DNA of 22,101 nt from CAYLZW01 sp964388085 (GTDB lineage Bacteria; Myxococcota; UBA727; CAYLZW01): assembly GCA_964388085.1 (NCBI GenBank), contig CAYLZW010000070.1:1-22101 (forward strand), given 5' to 3'. Both the position numbers and the translations under genes were made by a program. The stretch's first letter is position 1. The number at the start of each line of letters is the position of its first letter. Positions 13,726 through 21,192 of the stretch are shown piece by piece. The notes beneath the pieces were generated by a model, which worked only from the letters and a program-made list of their open reading frames with translations, ran no database searches and was not told the origin of the DNA.

Positions 13726-14496
13726 CTATTCGCCCGCGACGAGGCCGCGCACGACATAATGGCGCGGCATGGTCTCCTCGAGGACGGCGGCCTCGAACCC
13801 TGCCGCCGTGAGCTCGGCGCGCACCTGCTCGGCCGACAGCCGCATCTCGAGGGGGGGCCCGAAGCCCGCGGTGTCTTCCTTCAGGAAGTCCACGACGACG
13901 AAGACGCCGCCGGGCCGCAGCGCGGCGCGGAGCTTCTTCGCAAACGCCTCGCGCTCGGCGATGTGGTGCCAGGTGTTGAGCGTCACGACGGCGTCGACGC
14001 TGGTGGGCGCGAGCTTGGGATCGTCCGGCGCGGACGCGAGCGTGCGCACGTTCGTCCAGCCGTGTTTCGTCGCGGCCTCGTCGAGGAACGCGAGCATGGC
14101 GGGCTCGATGTCGCTGGCGATGACGCTGCCCGAAGGCCCGACGGCGGCCGACAGCTTCGGCGTCAGGTAGCCGGTGCCGGCGCCGACATCGACGACGGCG
14201 TCGCCGGGCTCGAGCTGCAGCGCGGCCAGGATCTCCTGCGGCTTCTGCCAAGCGTCCCGCTCGGGCGCGTTCCAGGCCGCGACGAAGCGCTCGGGATCGG
14301 CGAAGTGATCGGCGCGGTGTGCCCCCTTCGCCATGTCGTGCTCGTGTCGCGGAGCGTCCTGGTGCCGCGCTTGCTCGTGCGGCGTCGCCGCGCTCGACGA
14401 CCGCGAGGACGGCGCCGGCTGTGACGTCTGGCACGCGAGGCAGACGACGCAGGTGGCCAGGGAGACGAGGACTCTGCGAAGCTTCCGAGACGACAT
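13726..14496 (-). CDS. Class I SAM-dependent methyltransferase-fold lipoprotein
   Basis: A 256-residue protein. The N-terminus is a lipoprotein signal peptide (RKLRR, hydrophobic core, lipobox L20-A21-C22). A linker rich in Ser, then His (HEQARHQDAPRHEHDMAKGA, about 40-59), leads to a Rossmann methyltransferase domain: motif I is VVDVGAGTGYLTPKL with D103-x-G-x-G-x-G109, followed by GSVIASDIEPAMLAFLDEAA, VDAVVTLNTWHHI and LRAALRPGGVFVVVDFL. All SAM-binding motifs look intact. The start has AGGAG seven bases upstream. SAM is not normally available outside the cytoplasm, so an exported enzyme of this type is odd although similar exported members are known. The His-rich linker may bind metal. 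It is divergent from the plus-strand repeated-domain cluster. Confidence 0.88.
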   Translation of the reverse strand: MSSRKLRRVLVSLATCVVCLACQTSQPAPSSRSSSAATPHEQARHQDAPRHEHDMAKGAHRADHFADPERFVAAWNAPERDAWQKPQEILAALQLEPGDAVVDVGAGTGYLTPKLSAAVGPSGSVIASDIEPAMLAFLDEAATKHGWTNVRTLASAPDDPKLAPTSVDAVVTLNTWHHIAEREAFAKKLRAALRPGGVFVVVDFLKEDTAGFGPPLEMRLSAEQVRAELTAAGFEAAVLEETMPRHYVVRGLVAGE

Positions 14497-14665
14497 GGGC
14501 TGCTCCTGCCGGTACCGCTGCGCTGCCGTAGTGACGGGAGCGTGCCGTGTGCAAAGGCACGCGCAAGGCCTATCGGCGGCGTTCGCGCGTCCGCCTCCCG
14601 GGGGCCGCGGGCCTTGCGGTCGAATGGGGATCCGTGTGAATGCATCGACCCGACGGAGCGTCTCG
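14497..14665. promoter_or_regulatory. Divergent promoter region
   Basis: This gap separates the methyltransferase-like lipoprotein gene (minus) from the first repeated-domain gene (plus) and should contain both promoters. I see AGGAG for the minus gene and GGAG for the plus gene, but no clear -35/-10 hexamers and no inverted repeat of note. Confidence 0.35.
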
Positions 14666-15370
14666 GTGCCCATGTGGCTGCGCATCATCGGGCCGGCGTT
14701 CCTCTGCGTGACCTCCTCGTGGGCGCGCGCCGAGCCGCCCCTGCCAAAGGCCAAGCTGCCCTCCCTGGCGCCCGCCCCCGGCGAGGTGCGTTGGGGCGAC
14801 GAGCTGCCGCCGATCCTGACGCTCCTCGAGATGAGCCCTGACGAGCTGCGGCGAGAGCTCGAGCGCGCGACCAGCCTGCAGGTCACGGCCAGCTATCGAA
14901 CGGCCGCGCAAGCGCTGGTGCTGCGAGCGCTCGCGCTGAAGGATCCGCGCGTCGCCCCCGCGCTCGCGCCCTTCCCCGTTCTCGTCGTGGTCACGCCCGA
15001 GCCGGGCAACGATCCTGAGGTCGCGCGGGCTCTGCAGCGAGAGATGGTTCGCGCGCTGAACGGCCTCAAGCTCCCCGCCGTCGAAGGCGACCAGCCGCAC
15101 GCCGGCGTGTTGCGCATCACGCTCGACGTCGAGGAGAACGACACCAGCAACAGCCACATGGACTTCGGCGACATCCGCTCCTTCGCCATCCGCGTCGCGG
15201 GCGCGCTCTATCGACCGGACGGAACGCTCCTGCTCGAGTACGGCAGCGTGCGCTCGTCGCTGGGCATCAGCATCAAGGCCGCGGCGGCGTCGGACTTCGA
15301 TCGCAACGCCGCCGCACATCATCGCGAGCTGATCGACCAGCTCGCGCGGCTCGCGCTCTCGTTGCCCTGA
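14666..15370 (+). CDS. Secreted protein with one copy of an unrecognised alpha/beta domain
   Basis: A 234-residue exported protein. The signal peptide is WLRIIGPAFLCVTSSWARA, cleaved before EPPLPK. The start chosen is GTG with GGAG seven bases upstream; ATG two codons later and ATG at 14624 are alternatives. After a Pro-rich spacer and a helical hairpin (SPDELRRELERATSLQ..) comes one alpha/beta domain: strand PFPVLVVVTPE, helix ARALQREMVRALNGLKLPAV, strands VLRITLDVEEND and SFAIRVAGALYRPDGTLLLE, and a final helix LIDQLARLALSLP. The same pattern occurs three times in the next gene, 55 bp downstream, so the two are probably an operon with paralogous products. The fold rhythm recalls small periplasmic lipoprotein domains such as LptE or LpoB, but no family is firmly recognised. 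Confidence 0.75.
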   Translation: MPMWLRIIGPAFLCVTSSWARAEPPLPKAKLPSLAPAPGEVRWGDELPPILTLLEMSPDELRRELERATSLQVTASYRTAAQALVLRALALKDPRVAPALAPFPVLVVVTPEPGNDPEVARALQREMVRALNGLKLPAVEGDQPHAGVLRITLDVEENDTSNSHMDFGDIRSFAIRVAGALYRPDGTLLLEYGSVRSSLGISIKAAAASDFDRNAAAHHRELIDQLARLALSLP

Positions 15371-15425
15371 CACGATCCTCCGAGCTCTCCGAACCCTCCG
15401 AACACCTCCAAACCAAGGGCCGCTC

Positions 15426-16916
15426 ATGCTCACCGCGCTCCTCATCACCTCCCTTTTGAGCGCCGCGCCGGCCGCCGGGGTCGACAGTGATCTGGCGACG
15501 ATGCAGCAGTATTCGGCGGAGCAGCTGCGCGAGCTGCTGCGCGGCCTGCTGCCAAAGCGCGCCGGGTCGTCGTCGCTGACGCAAGAGCGTGTGGCGGCAA
15601 TCAAGCAATTGGCGGCGACGGACGAGGAGGCGGCCGCTTGGCTCGCGCGCTTTCCTGCCGAGGTGCGCGTGACCGTGCAGGGCGGCAAGCAGATGGAGGA
15701 GAAGGCCTTACGCGGAGCGCTCGTGCGCGTGTTCCGCGAGACGGGCCTGCCGCTCGTCACGAGCGGCGAGCCAGCGCGCGCGGTGTTGCAGGTGCACGTG
15801 GCCTTCGAAGAGAACCGCTCCGCGCCCCCGCTCTTCTCCGAGACCTCGATGAAGAGCTACAGCGCCATCAGCACCGGCGCGTTCGAGGCGCTCGACGGCA
15901 CCCCGCTCGCGCGCTTCGCGAACGTCGACGTGATGCTCGGCATCAACCTCGGCTTCGGGGCACAGAAGGGGGCCGACGAGGTGGCCGGCAGCCTGTGCGA
16001 CGTCATCGTTCGAGAGCTGGCGCTGGCGATCGCGGGCGGGCTGCCGGTGGACGGCGGCGGCTCGTCGCACGACGAGCGCGACCGCGACAGAGAGCAGGAG
16101 GTGCTGGACGCCGCACGAGCAAAGCTGACGACGCTGAGAGAGCGCCACACGCCCGCGGCCGGCAGGATCGTCGACGCGCTCCCCCTAGGGCTCTCCCTCG
16201 TGGCGGGACCGGCCGTGTCGGCTCGTCTTCACGCGGTGTTCGAGGGCGAAGTGCGTCGGCTCCTCGCCGAGGTGGGGCTGCCCGTTGCCAAAGGAGCCGA
16301 CGCCCGCGGCGGGATGCGGGTCGCCTACGACCTGACGCACTTCCAACGCCGGGGCATGCACCCCCTGGTGCTGGGCGCGGCGATAAGCGCGCGCTCCGCC
16401 GCGGGGGAGACGCTCGTCATCGGACACGCGAGCCGGACACGCCTCACGTACGGCTCCGCCACCGTGGGCTTCGCGAACGACCTACGCCCCTTCGCGATCG
16501 GGCTCGTGCAGGCCATCGTCGATGCGCTCGACGACGGTGCGGACGAGAGGGTGGCGCCGGACCGGGAGCGGGAGGACTGGAAGCCCGTCCTGCCGGTAGA
16601 GCTCCGCGTGCTCGCGGCGGGCTTTGGGGACCCGGTCGCCGACGAGATCGTCGCCGCCCACGTCAGCGCAACGCTGCGCTCGGCGCTCGCGCGGGCGCGC
16701 ATCCCGACCGCGCCGTCCTCTCTGGCCAAAGGCAGGCTGGTGGTCCGTGTGGTCAAACGTACGCGGGATGACATCGACGCATCCATCAGCGTCCCTCTCG
16801 CGGGCGGCAAGAAGCACGACGTGCAGACCACCACCCAGGTGATCCTGAAGCCACGCTTCGATTCCGGGGAGGCCGTCGCCGACGACGTCGCCAAAGCGAT
16901 CCTCGAAGGGCGTTGA
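15426..16916 (+). CDS. Secreted protein with three copies of the same alpha/beta domain
   Basis: A 496-residue exported protein with a short signal peptide (LTALLITSLLSAAPAAG). A helical hairpin (SAEQLRELLRGLLPKRAG..) matches that of the upstream protein. Then come three tandem domains, at about 78-205, 240-375 and 388-494. Each has a strand, a helix ending L-P, a strand with R-x-x-V/L-x-V, a pair of strands, and a closing helix (VIVRELALAIAGG; FAIGLVQAIVDALDDG; VADDVAKAILEG). A charged linker (DERDRDREQEVLDAARAKLT) separates the first two. ATG is preceded by AAGGG eight bases away. Divergence among the copies is high, so the duplications are old. Function is unknown; the architecture suggests a periplasmic binding or scaffold protein acting with its neighbour. 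Confidence 0.8.
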   Translation: MLTALLITSLLSAAPAAGVDSDLATMQQYSAEQLRELLRGLLPKRAGSSSLTQERVAAIKQLAATDEEAAAWLARFPAEVRVTVQGGKQMEEKALRGALVRVFRETGLPLVTSGEPARAVLQVHVAFEENRSAPPLFSETSMKSYSAISTGAFEALDGTPLARFANVDVMLGINLGFGAQKGADEVAGSLCDVIVRELALAIAGGLPVDGGGSSHDERDRDREQEVLDAARAKLTTLRERHTPAAGRIVDALPLGLSLVAGPAVSARLHAVFEGEVRRLLAEVGLPVAKGADARGGMRVAYDLTHFQRRGMHPLVLGAAISARSAAGETLVIGHASRTRLTYGSATVGFANDLRPFAIGLVQAIVDALDDGADERVAPDREREDWKPVLPVELRVLAAGFGDPVADEIVAAHVSATLRSALARARIPTAPSSLAKGRLVVRVVKRTRDDIDASISVPLAGGKKHDVQTTTQVILKPRFDSGEAVADDVAKAILEGR

Positions 16917-16953
16917 CGGGCCGCGATGGTGCGCGGCCTGCTACAAGCATCGC

Positions 16954-18033
16954 ATGCGCCGCCCTCTCGCCTTCGCCCTGCACCTCCCCCTCGTCCTCGT
17001 CGTCTCGGGCGCCGCCTGCGAGCGCCCCGGCCCTGGAGCGCCCGACGCGGGGCCCGAGGTCATCGAAGACGCCGGACCGCCGCGGGTGCCGGACGAAGAG
17101 CCCCCCATCGTGACGTTCCTCGAGCCCGAGGAGGACTGCCTCGAGGGCGAGGTCACCTTCCGCTTCGAGGTGAAGGACGCCGACGCCGGCGTCGCGTTCG
17201 TCAGCGCCGCCTTCGCCTCGCGCGACCTCACGCTCACGGAAGAGGGCGAGGGCCGCTACGCCGCCACCTTCGACGTCGACTCGCTGGTCACCGGGCCGCA
17301 CACGCTCTTTGTGAGCGCCACTGACGCGGAGAACAACGTCAGCGAGGCAAGCCGCCTGTACGGCAGCACGCGCGACGACGAGTACTTCGAGGAGGGCGCG
17401 CTCGCCTGCGGAGAGCCGCCGCCGGAGGTCATCGACGTGGAGCCGCCGGTGGTGGAGATCCTGTCGCCTTCCGCGAGCTTCCCTGCGCACGCGAGCGCCA
17501 CGCTCGCGGTCAGCGCGCGCGTCACCGACGACATCGGCCCGGTCACCGCCCTCGCGACCCTCGGCGAGCTCGAGGTGGCGCTCAGCAGCGTCGCCACCAC
17601 GTTCAGCGGCACGCTCGAGCTGAGCGCGATCCCCGAGGGCACCCATGAGCTCGCGGTGAGCGCCTCGGACGACGCCGGCAACAGCGCGAGCGCGACGCGC
17701 ATGGTGACGGTGGACCGCACGCCCCCGCTCGTGACCATCCTCGAGCCGCTCGCGGACGCGCAGCGCGCCGCCTACCACGACGTCGTCGGCGAGGTCAGCG
17801 ACGCCAATGACATCGTGCTCGTGTATCTCTTCGAGGTCGGCGACGATCAGCCGCTGGCGTCCACGACGTCACAGAGCCCCGACGGGCGCTATGGCCTCAT
17901 CTATCGCTTGCCCTGCGAGGACCTGCCACGTGAGACCACGTTCGAGCTGCGCGCCGTGGACCGCGCCGGCAACCCGGGCTCCGCGTTCGTCGACGTCAGC
18001 GTGAACGACGACGGCTGCGGCGTCGAGCCCTGA
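16954..18033 (+). CDS. Lipoprotein with three Ig-like repeats
   Basis: A 359-residue lipoprotein. The signal peptide begins MRRPLAFALHLPL, with lipobox S-G-A-A-C at about residues 18-22. A Pro/Asp/Glu-rich spacer leads to three repeats of about 100 residues, each opening with the same signature: PPIVTFLEPEE, PPVVEILSPSA and PPLVTILEPLA. Each continues with beta strands and closes near a DxAGN- or DAENN-type turn (DAENNVSEA, DDAGNSASA, DRAGNPGSA). This is the pattern of bacterial Ig-like (Big) domains used in surface adhesion or as spacers. Cysteines at C62 and in LACGE and LPCED are possible disulfide partners. It lies 37 bp after the repeated-domain gene on the same strand and may be co-transcribed. 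The stop is 9 bp from the end of the convergent gene. Confidence 0.85.
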   Translation: MRRPLAFALHLPLVLVVSGAACERPGPGAPDAGPEVIEDAGPPRVPDEEPPIVTFLEPEEDCLEGEVTFRFEVKDADAGVAFVSAAFASRDLTLTEEGEGRYAATFDVDSLVTGPHTLFVSATDAENNVSEASRLYGSTRDDEYFEEGALACGEPPPEVIDVEPPVVEILSPSASFPAHASATLAVSARVTDDIGPVTALATLGELEVALSSVATTFSGTLELSAIPEGTHELAVSASDDAGNSASATRMVTVDRTPPLVTILEPLADAQRAAYHDVVGEVSDANDIVLVYLFEVGDDQPLASTTSQSPDGRYGLIYRLPCEDLPRETTFELRAVDRAGNPGSAFVDVSVNDDGCGVEP

Positions 18034-18042
18034 GCGGCGAGC

Positions 18043-19242
18043 TCAGAACACCGACAGCTCTCCGAGGCCGCCGAGCTTCACCTTGGCGTCGAGGCTGCGA
18101 ACGCGAACGAAGCGCGCGGATGTGCTGTTCACATCGACGCGCAAGAGCTGGCCCGAGCCGCTCGTCAGCTCGGCCGCCTGCACGAAGGTCTCCCCGTCGA
18201 CGGAGAGCTCGAGCGCGGCCGCGGAGCCGAGGCTGAGCCCGCGCAGGTAGACCGCCGTTACCGTGCGCGCGGCCCCGAGATCGACGGTGACCCAGACGTC
18301 GCTCGTCTGATCGCAGGCGTCGTCCTCGCCCTCGGGCGTGCAGCTCGGTCCCTTGGCGGTGAAGCCGAGGAGCGAGCCGTCGGTGAGCGGGCAGGCACCG
18401 CCGTCCTCGAGCGCCGCCGAGGCTCCCTCGAGCGCGACCGTGCAATCGGCGCCGCGGCTCTCCGGCACCCGATCGCCCGACAAGAGTGGACCGGGCGCGC
18501 GGTGCTCGTAGCGAATGTCCGTGTTCTCGGCGCGCCCGTCGCTGTACGCCGCGGCGTACAGGCGACCGGAGAAGTCCTCGACGTCCTCCGCGGTCCAGCG
18601 CATCTCGGGCTCGGTGCCGCTGGACTCCCACGCGCGCCCTTCGTCGGTGCGCAGCTGTAGGGAATAGCTCGACAGGGCCCCTGCGCTGACGTCGTCGATG
18701 GACGCGAACGAGAGCGCGCTGCCGGCGCCGTCCGGCGTGGCGGTGACGGCCGCGTCCCAGAGGCGCAGATCCGGAATGGCCAGCTCGGTCGTCTGGATGG
18801 CGAAGGTCGCCTCCACCGAGAGGGCGGTTTCCTCATCGCTGCCGGAGGCGGCCGCGACGGAGAAGCGCACCGCGTTGTCGAACGTGCCCTTGGTGTCGGC
18901 GCCGAGGAGGTCGAAGCGATAGGCGCCGTCCGCGTCGGTGCTGGACCTCCGCACGCCGGCGCAGAGCTCGACGCTCTCGGGATGGAACAGGCACGCGGTC
19001 CCGAGGGTGCTGACCAACGTGATGGCGCTGGTCAGCACCTCGCCGACGTCGGGGTGGCGGATGAGCAGCACGTCGCTGCCTGCCAGCGGGGCGCCGTCGC
19101 TGCCTTGCACGATGCCGGAGACCACCACCTCGTCGTCATCCGCGAGCACGCTCTTGTCACACGCCGCGGTGCCCGCGAGCACGCTGCCCACGAGCAGCAC
19201 ATTGCGAACCAACACGAACGCGGGGCGCGGAAAGACGCTCAT
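18043..19242 (-). CDS. Lipoprotein with carboxypeptidase-regulatory-like and discoidin-like (F5/8 type C) domains
   Basis: A 399-residue lipoprotein: signal peptide with core RNVLLVGSVLAGTAAC and lipidated Cys at about 28. Residues about 38-150 resemble a transthyretin-like regulatory domain (VVVSGIVQGSDGAPLAGSDV, then STDADGAYRFDLLG). A middle beta-rich region contains YSLQLRTDEGRAWES. The last about 140 residues fit an F5/8 type C carbohydrate-binding fold: DVWVTVDLGAARTVTAVYLR, LELSVDGETFVQAAEL and ARFVRVRSLDA, ending in GGLGELSVF. Such modules bind surface sugars. The start has GGGAGG six bases upstream. It follows the gene at 20315 on the same strand after 92 bp, so the two are likely co-transcribed. 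The ligand is unknown. Confidence 0.85.
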   Translation of the reverse strand: MSVFPRPAFVLVRNVLLVGSVLAGTAACDKSVLADDDEVVVSGIVQGSDGAPLAGSDVLLIRHPDVGEVLTSAITLVSTLGTACLFHPESVELCAGVRRSSTDADGAYRFDLLGADTKGTFDNAVRFSVAAASGSDEETALSVEATFAIQTTELAIPDLRLWDAAVTATPDGAGSALSFASIDDVSAGALSSYSLQLRTDEGRAWESSGTEPEMRWTAEDVEDFSGRLYAAAYSDGRAENTDIRYEHRAPGPLLSGDRVPESRGADCTVALEGASAALEDGGACPLTDGSLLGFTAKGPSCTPEGEDDACDQTSDVWVTVDLGAARTVTAVYLRGLSLGSAAALELSVDGETFVQAAELTSGSGQLLRVDVNSTSARFVRVRSLDAKVKLGGLGELSVF

Positions 19243-19245
19243 GAC

Positions 19246-19271
19246 ATGCCTCCCAGGAGATGCCTCTCAGG
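19246..19271 (-). repeat. Tandem 14-bp duplication at a ribosome-binding site
   Basis: ATGCCTCCCAGG (19246-19257) is repeated as ATGCCTCTCAGG (19260-19271), differing at one base. On the minus strand this gives two GAGGCAT-type Shine-Dalgarno copies ahead of the lipoprotein start. The nearer copy is correctly spaced for the ATG. Confidence 0.6.
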
Positions 19272-19334
19272 GTACCCGGCCTCGGCTAGGGCGGCCACTG
19301 GGCGGCGGTGCGCGGCGTTGCGTGAGCTGGCGGC

Positions 19335-20315
19335 TCACTTCGGCCCCACGGCGATGAAGCTGAAGGGGTAGTTCGCCGCGTTGCCACCTACCGTCGAGAT
19401 GATGATGCGGGCCGACGAAGCGCTGATGCGCTTCGGGTTGTTCACGAGGCACGGCACGACGCCGTTCGTGTTGTTGGCGTCGGTGGGGTGCATCCCCGAG
19501 CACACGATCGTGGGCGGTGCGCTGAACGCCGGCGAGAAGGTGATGTCGAAGACGCCCGTGTTCGGGCGCGCCACGCTGAAGCCGGTCCCCTCGTCGATGA
19601 CGCCGTTCGCGTGCACCGTGCCGCGTACCATGCGCAGCGGTTCGGCGGCGCCGGGAGCGATGCCGGTCTCGCTCGTCACCGTGCCCATCACGTTCAGGTC
19701 ACCGGACGCCCCGAGCTGCATGAGGCGCGTGCCGCCGCCTGGATGCGCTTCCCCGTCGCTGTGAACGCCTCCCTGGTGCCAAGCGAAGCCCTGGTCGCTG
19801 CGCAGGTAGAGCGTCGAGGCCTGCACGCCGATGCCGTAGCTCGTGCCATACAGGTTCAGCATCTGCCTCGGCTGCTGCCCGAAGCTCGCGTCCCCGAGGA
19901 CGAACGCGTCCTCCGCGACCTCCAGGTCGACGACCCTGAAGTCGCCGACGGTCTCGCCGCGGATGGCGTAAGGCACGCCGCGGATGCGCGTCCGCCCCTC
20001 GAGCTGGACGCCGTCCACCTCGACGGCGAGGTAGAGCGCTGGGGAGTCGAACACGACGTCGTCGATGGGACCGATGTCGAGCGAGAAGCGACCGCGGCGG
20101 ACGTCGACGTCGCTCACCGGGATGGACTGCAGCGGCGTGCCCGCCGTCGCCGCGCCATAGAAGTGGAACACCATCGGCACCGTCTGGTCGAGGGGTTCGC
20201 CGTTGTGCTCGAGGGTCCCCTGGTAGGCGATCGTCCTCGTGGTCTGCGCGTGCGCGGCGGCCACGCACAGGAAGACAGCGAGACAGGACAGGAGGCGGAG
20301 GATGGGATGCGTCAT
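19335..20315 (-). CDS. Exported beta-rich protein, possible surface or fibre-like protein
   Basis: A 326-residue exported protein with a clear signal peptide (ILRLLSCLAVFLCVAAAHA, cleaved before QTTRT). The N-terminal about 110 mature residues read IAYQGTLEHNGEPLDQTVPM, VFHFYGAATAGTPLQSIPV and LYLAVEVDG, ending with an RIRGVPYAIR segment. This module begins many secreted deltaproteobacterial proteins. A middle section with LGDASFGQQPRQMLNLYG and GDLNVMGTVTSETG resembles beta-helical or tail-fibre repeats. The end, GVFDITFSPAFSAPPTIVCS to SARIIISTVGG and FSFIAVGPK, is like receptor-binding tip domains. I cannot name a family. The start ATG has AGGG upstream; a longer frame reaches upstream but disrupts the signal peptide. 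It is likely the first gene of a pair with the discoidin-like lipoprotein downstream. Confidence 0.8.
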   Translation of the reverse strand: MTHPILRLLSCLAVFLCVAAAHAQTTRTIAYQGTLEHNGEPLDQTVPMVFHFYGAATAGTPLQSIPVSDVDVRRGRFSLDIGPIDDVVFDSPALYLAVEVDGVQLEGRTRIRGVPYAIRGETVGDFRVVDLEVAEDAFVLGDASFGQQPRQMLNLYGTSYGIGVQASTLYLRSDQGFAWHQGGVHSDGEAHPGGGTRLMQLGASGDLNVMGTVTSETGIAPGAAEPLRMVRGTVHANGVIDEGTGFSVARPNTGVFDITFSPAFSAPPTIVCSGMHPTDANNTNGVVPCLVNNPKRISASSARIIISTVGGNAANYPFSFIAVGPK

Positions 20316-20410
20316 GCGAGCCCTATAGCCCACGAGTAGTCGGCCGGGCGCCGTGCTCGTACCCTGCTGCCTCGAAACGGACCTGAGCGAGCCTCCGTCG
20401 CGGGCGCTCG

Positions 20411-20512
20411 ATGGGCCGGCTGACGCCGGCGGAGCGCCTGCGCTGGCTCGAGGAGACGATGGAGACGCTCCGGCGCTGGCAGAAGAATTGGAGATCGTCA
20501 CCGGTGGGCTAG
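20411..20512 (+). CDS. Very short ORF, possible small helical protein
   Basis: A 33-residue frame that reads as a plausible amphipathic helix: GRLTPAERLRWLEETMETLR, then RWQKNW. The TPAERLRWLEE pattern looks like the N-terminal helix of small proteins common in GC-rich bacteria, some annotated as antitoxin-like. An in-frame stop at 20384-20386 limits the upstream extent, and ATG is the only good start. No clear Shine-Dalgarno is present. Its stop codon lies in the loop of a perfect hairpin. It could be a remnant of a longer gene. Confidence is limited by size. Confidence 0.35.
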   Translation: MGRLTPAERLRWLEETMETLRRWQKNWRSSPVG

Positions 20513-20520
20513 ACCACCGG
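20501..20520 (+). terminator. Perfect 7-bp hairpin enclosing a stop codon
   Basis: CCGGTGG and CCACCGG flank the six-base loop GCTAGA, which contains the TAG of the short ORF. The stem is GC-rich and stable, but no T-tract follows, so Rho-independent termination is uncertain. Confidence 0.45.
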
Positions 20521-20619
20521 CTCCGCGTACCCCCCCGAGCGGAGGGTCTCGAACTCGCTCTTCGCCGCCTCGAGAACTAGCTCATTCGGGGACGGGTGGG
20601 GGCTCACGGTGCACAGCGC

Positions 20620-21081
20620 ATGCTACTCGCCATCGACCTCGGCCTCCGCTGCGGGCTCGCGCTCTACGGGCGCGACGGCCGGCTCGTTCGCTTCTCGTCG
20701 CGCCGCTTCGCCTCCATCACGACGCTGAAGCGCGCCGCCTGGAGCGTGCTCGCGGAGCTTCCGCCGCTCGAGGTCGTCATCGTCGAGGGCGACCGCGCGC
20801 TCGGCGAGGTGTGGCTGAAGGCGGTCGAGAAGCGTGGCGCCGAGGGGCGCTTCGTGCGCCCGGAACAGTGGCGCGGCGCGCTGCTCTACGCGCGTGAACA
20901 GCGCAGCGGCAAGGACGCGAAGAGGCACGCCGACGCCCTAGCCCGCGCCGTCATCGAGTGGTCCGGCGCGACGCGCCCGACGTCGCTGCGCCACGACGCC
21001 GCGGAGGCGATCCTCATCGGCCTGTGGGGCGTCGTCGAGCTCGGTTGGCTCGAAGAGGTGCCGGCGGCGCTGCGGCGCTGA
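20620..21081 (+). CDS. RuvC-like RNase-H-fold protein
   Basis: A 153-residue protein with the ribonuclease-H/RuvC core: strand one LLAIDLGLRCGLALYGRDG with acidic D6, strand four LEVVIVEGDRALG with E55, and a C-terminal helix RHDAAEAILIGLWGVVELG with D126 and E129. This acid arrangement is that of Holliday-junction resolvases and related phage or mobile-element nucleases, which act on branched DNA with Mg2+. The protein is slightly shorter than typical RuvC (about 170) and lacks the familiar RuvC P-x-x-V-K block, so it is a divergent member. Start: ATG is chosen, although GTG at 20596 is possible and neither has a strong Shine-Dalgarno. It stands alone, without ruvA or ruvB. The substrate is inferred, not shown. 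Confidence 0.8.
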   Translation: MLLAIDLGLRCGLALYGRDGRLVRFSSRRFASITTLKRAAWSVLAELPPLEVVIVEGDRALGEVWLKAVEKRGAEGRFVRPEQWRGALLYAREQRSGKDAKRHADALARAVIEWSGATRPTSLRHDAAEAILIGLWGVVELGWLEEVPAALRR

Positions 21082-21192
21082 GCGATCCGCTCGTCGGCGT
21101 CGACGAGGACGTCGCTCACTCGAGCGATCGGATCCAGTCAGATCCTGGAGGGTTGTGATACCGCTACGGAACCGGGGGCTACAGGAGTCACG

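Noticed and set aside
15638..16771. 377-residue plus-strand open frame in another phase
   Set aside because: Arg/Gly-rich alternative phase of the three-domain secreted protein, whose own frame shows periodic domains.
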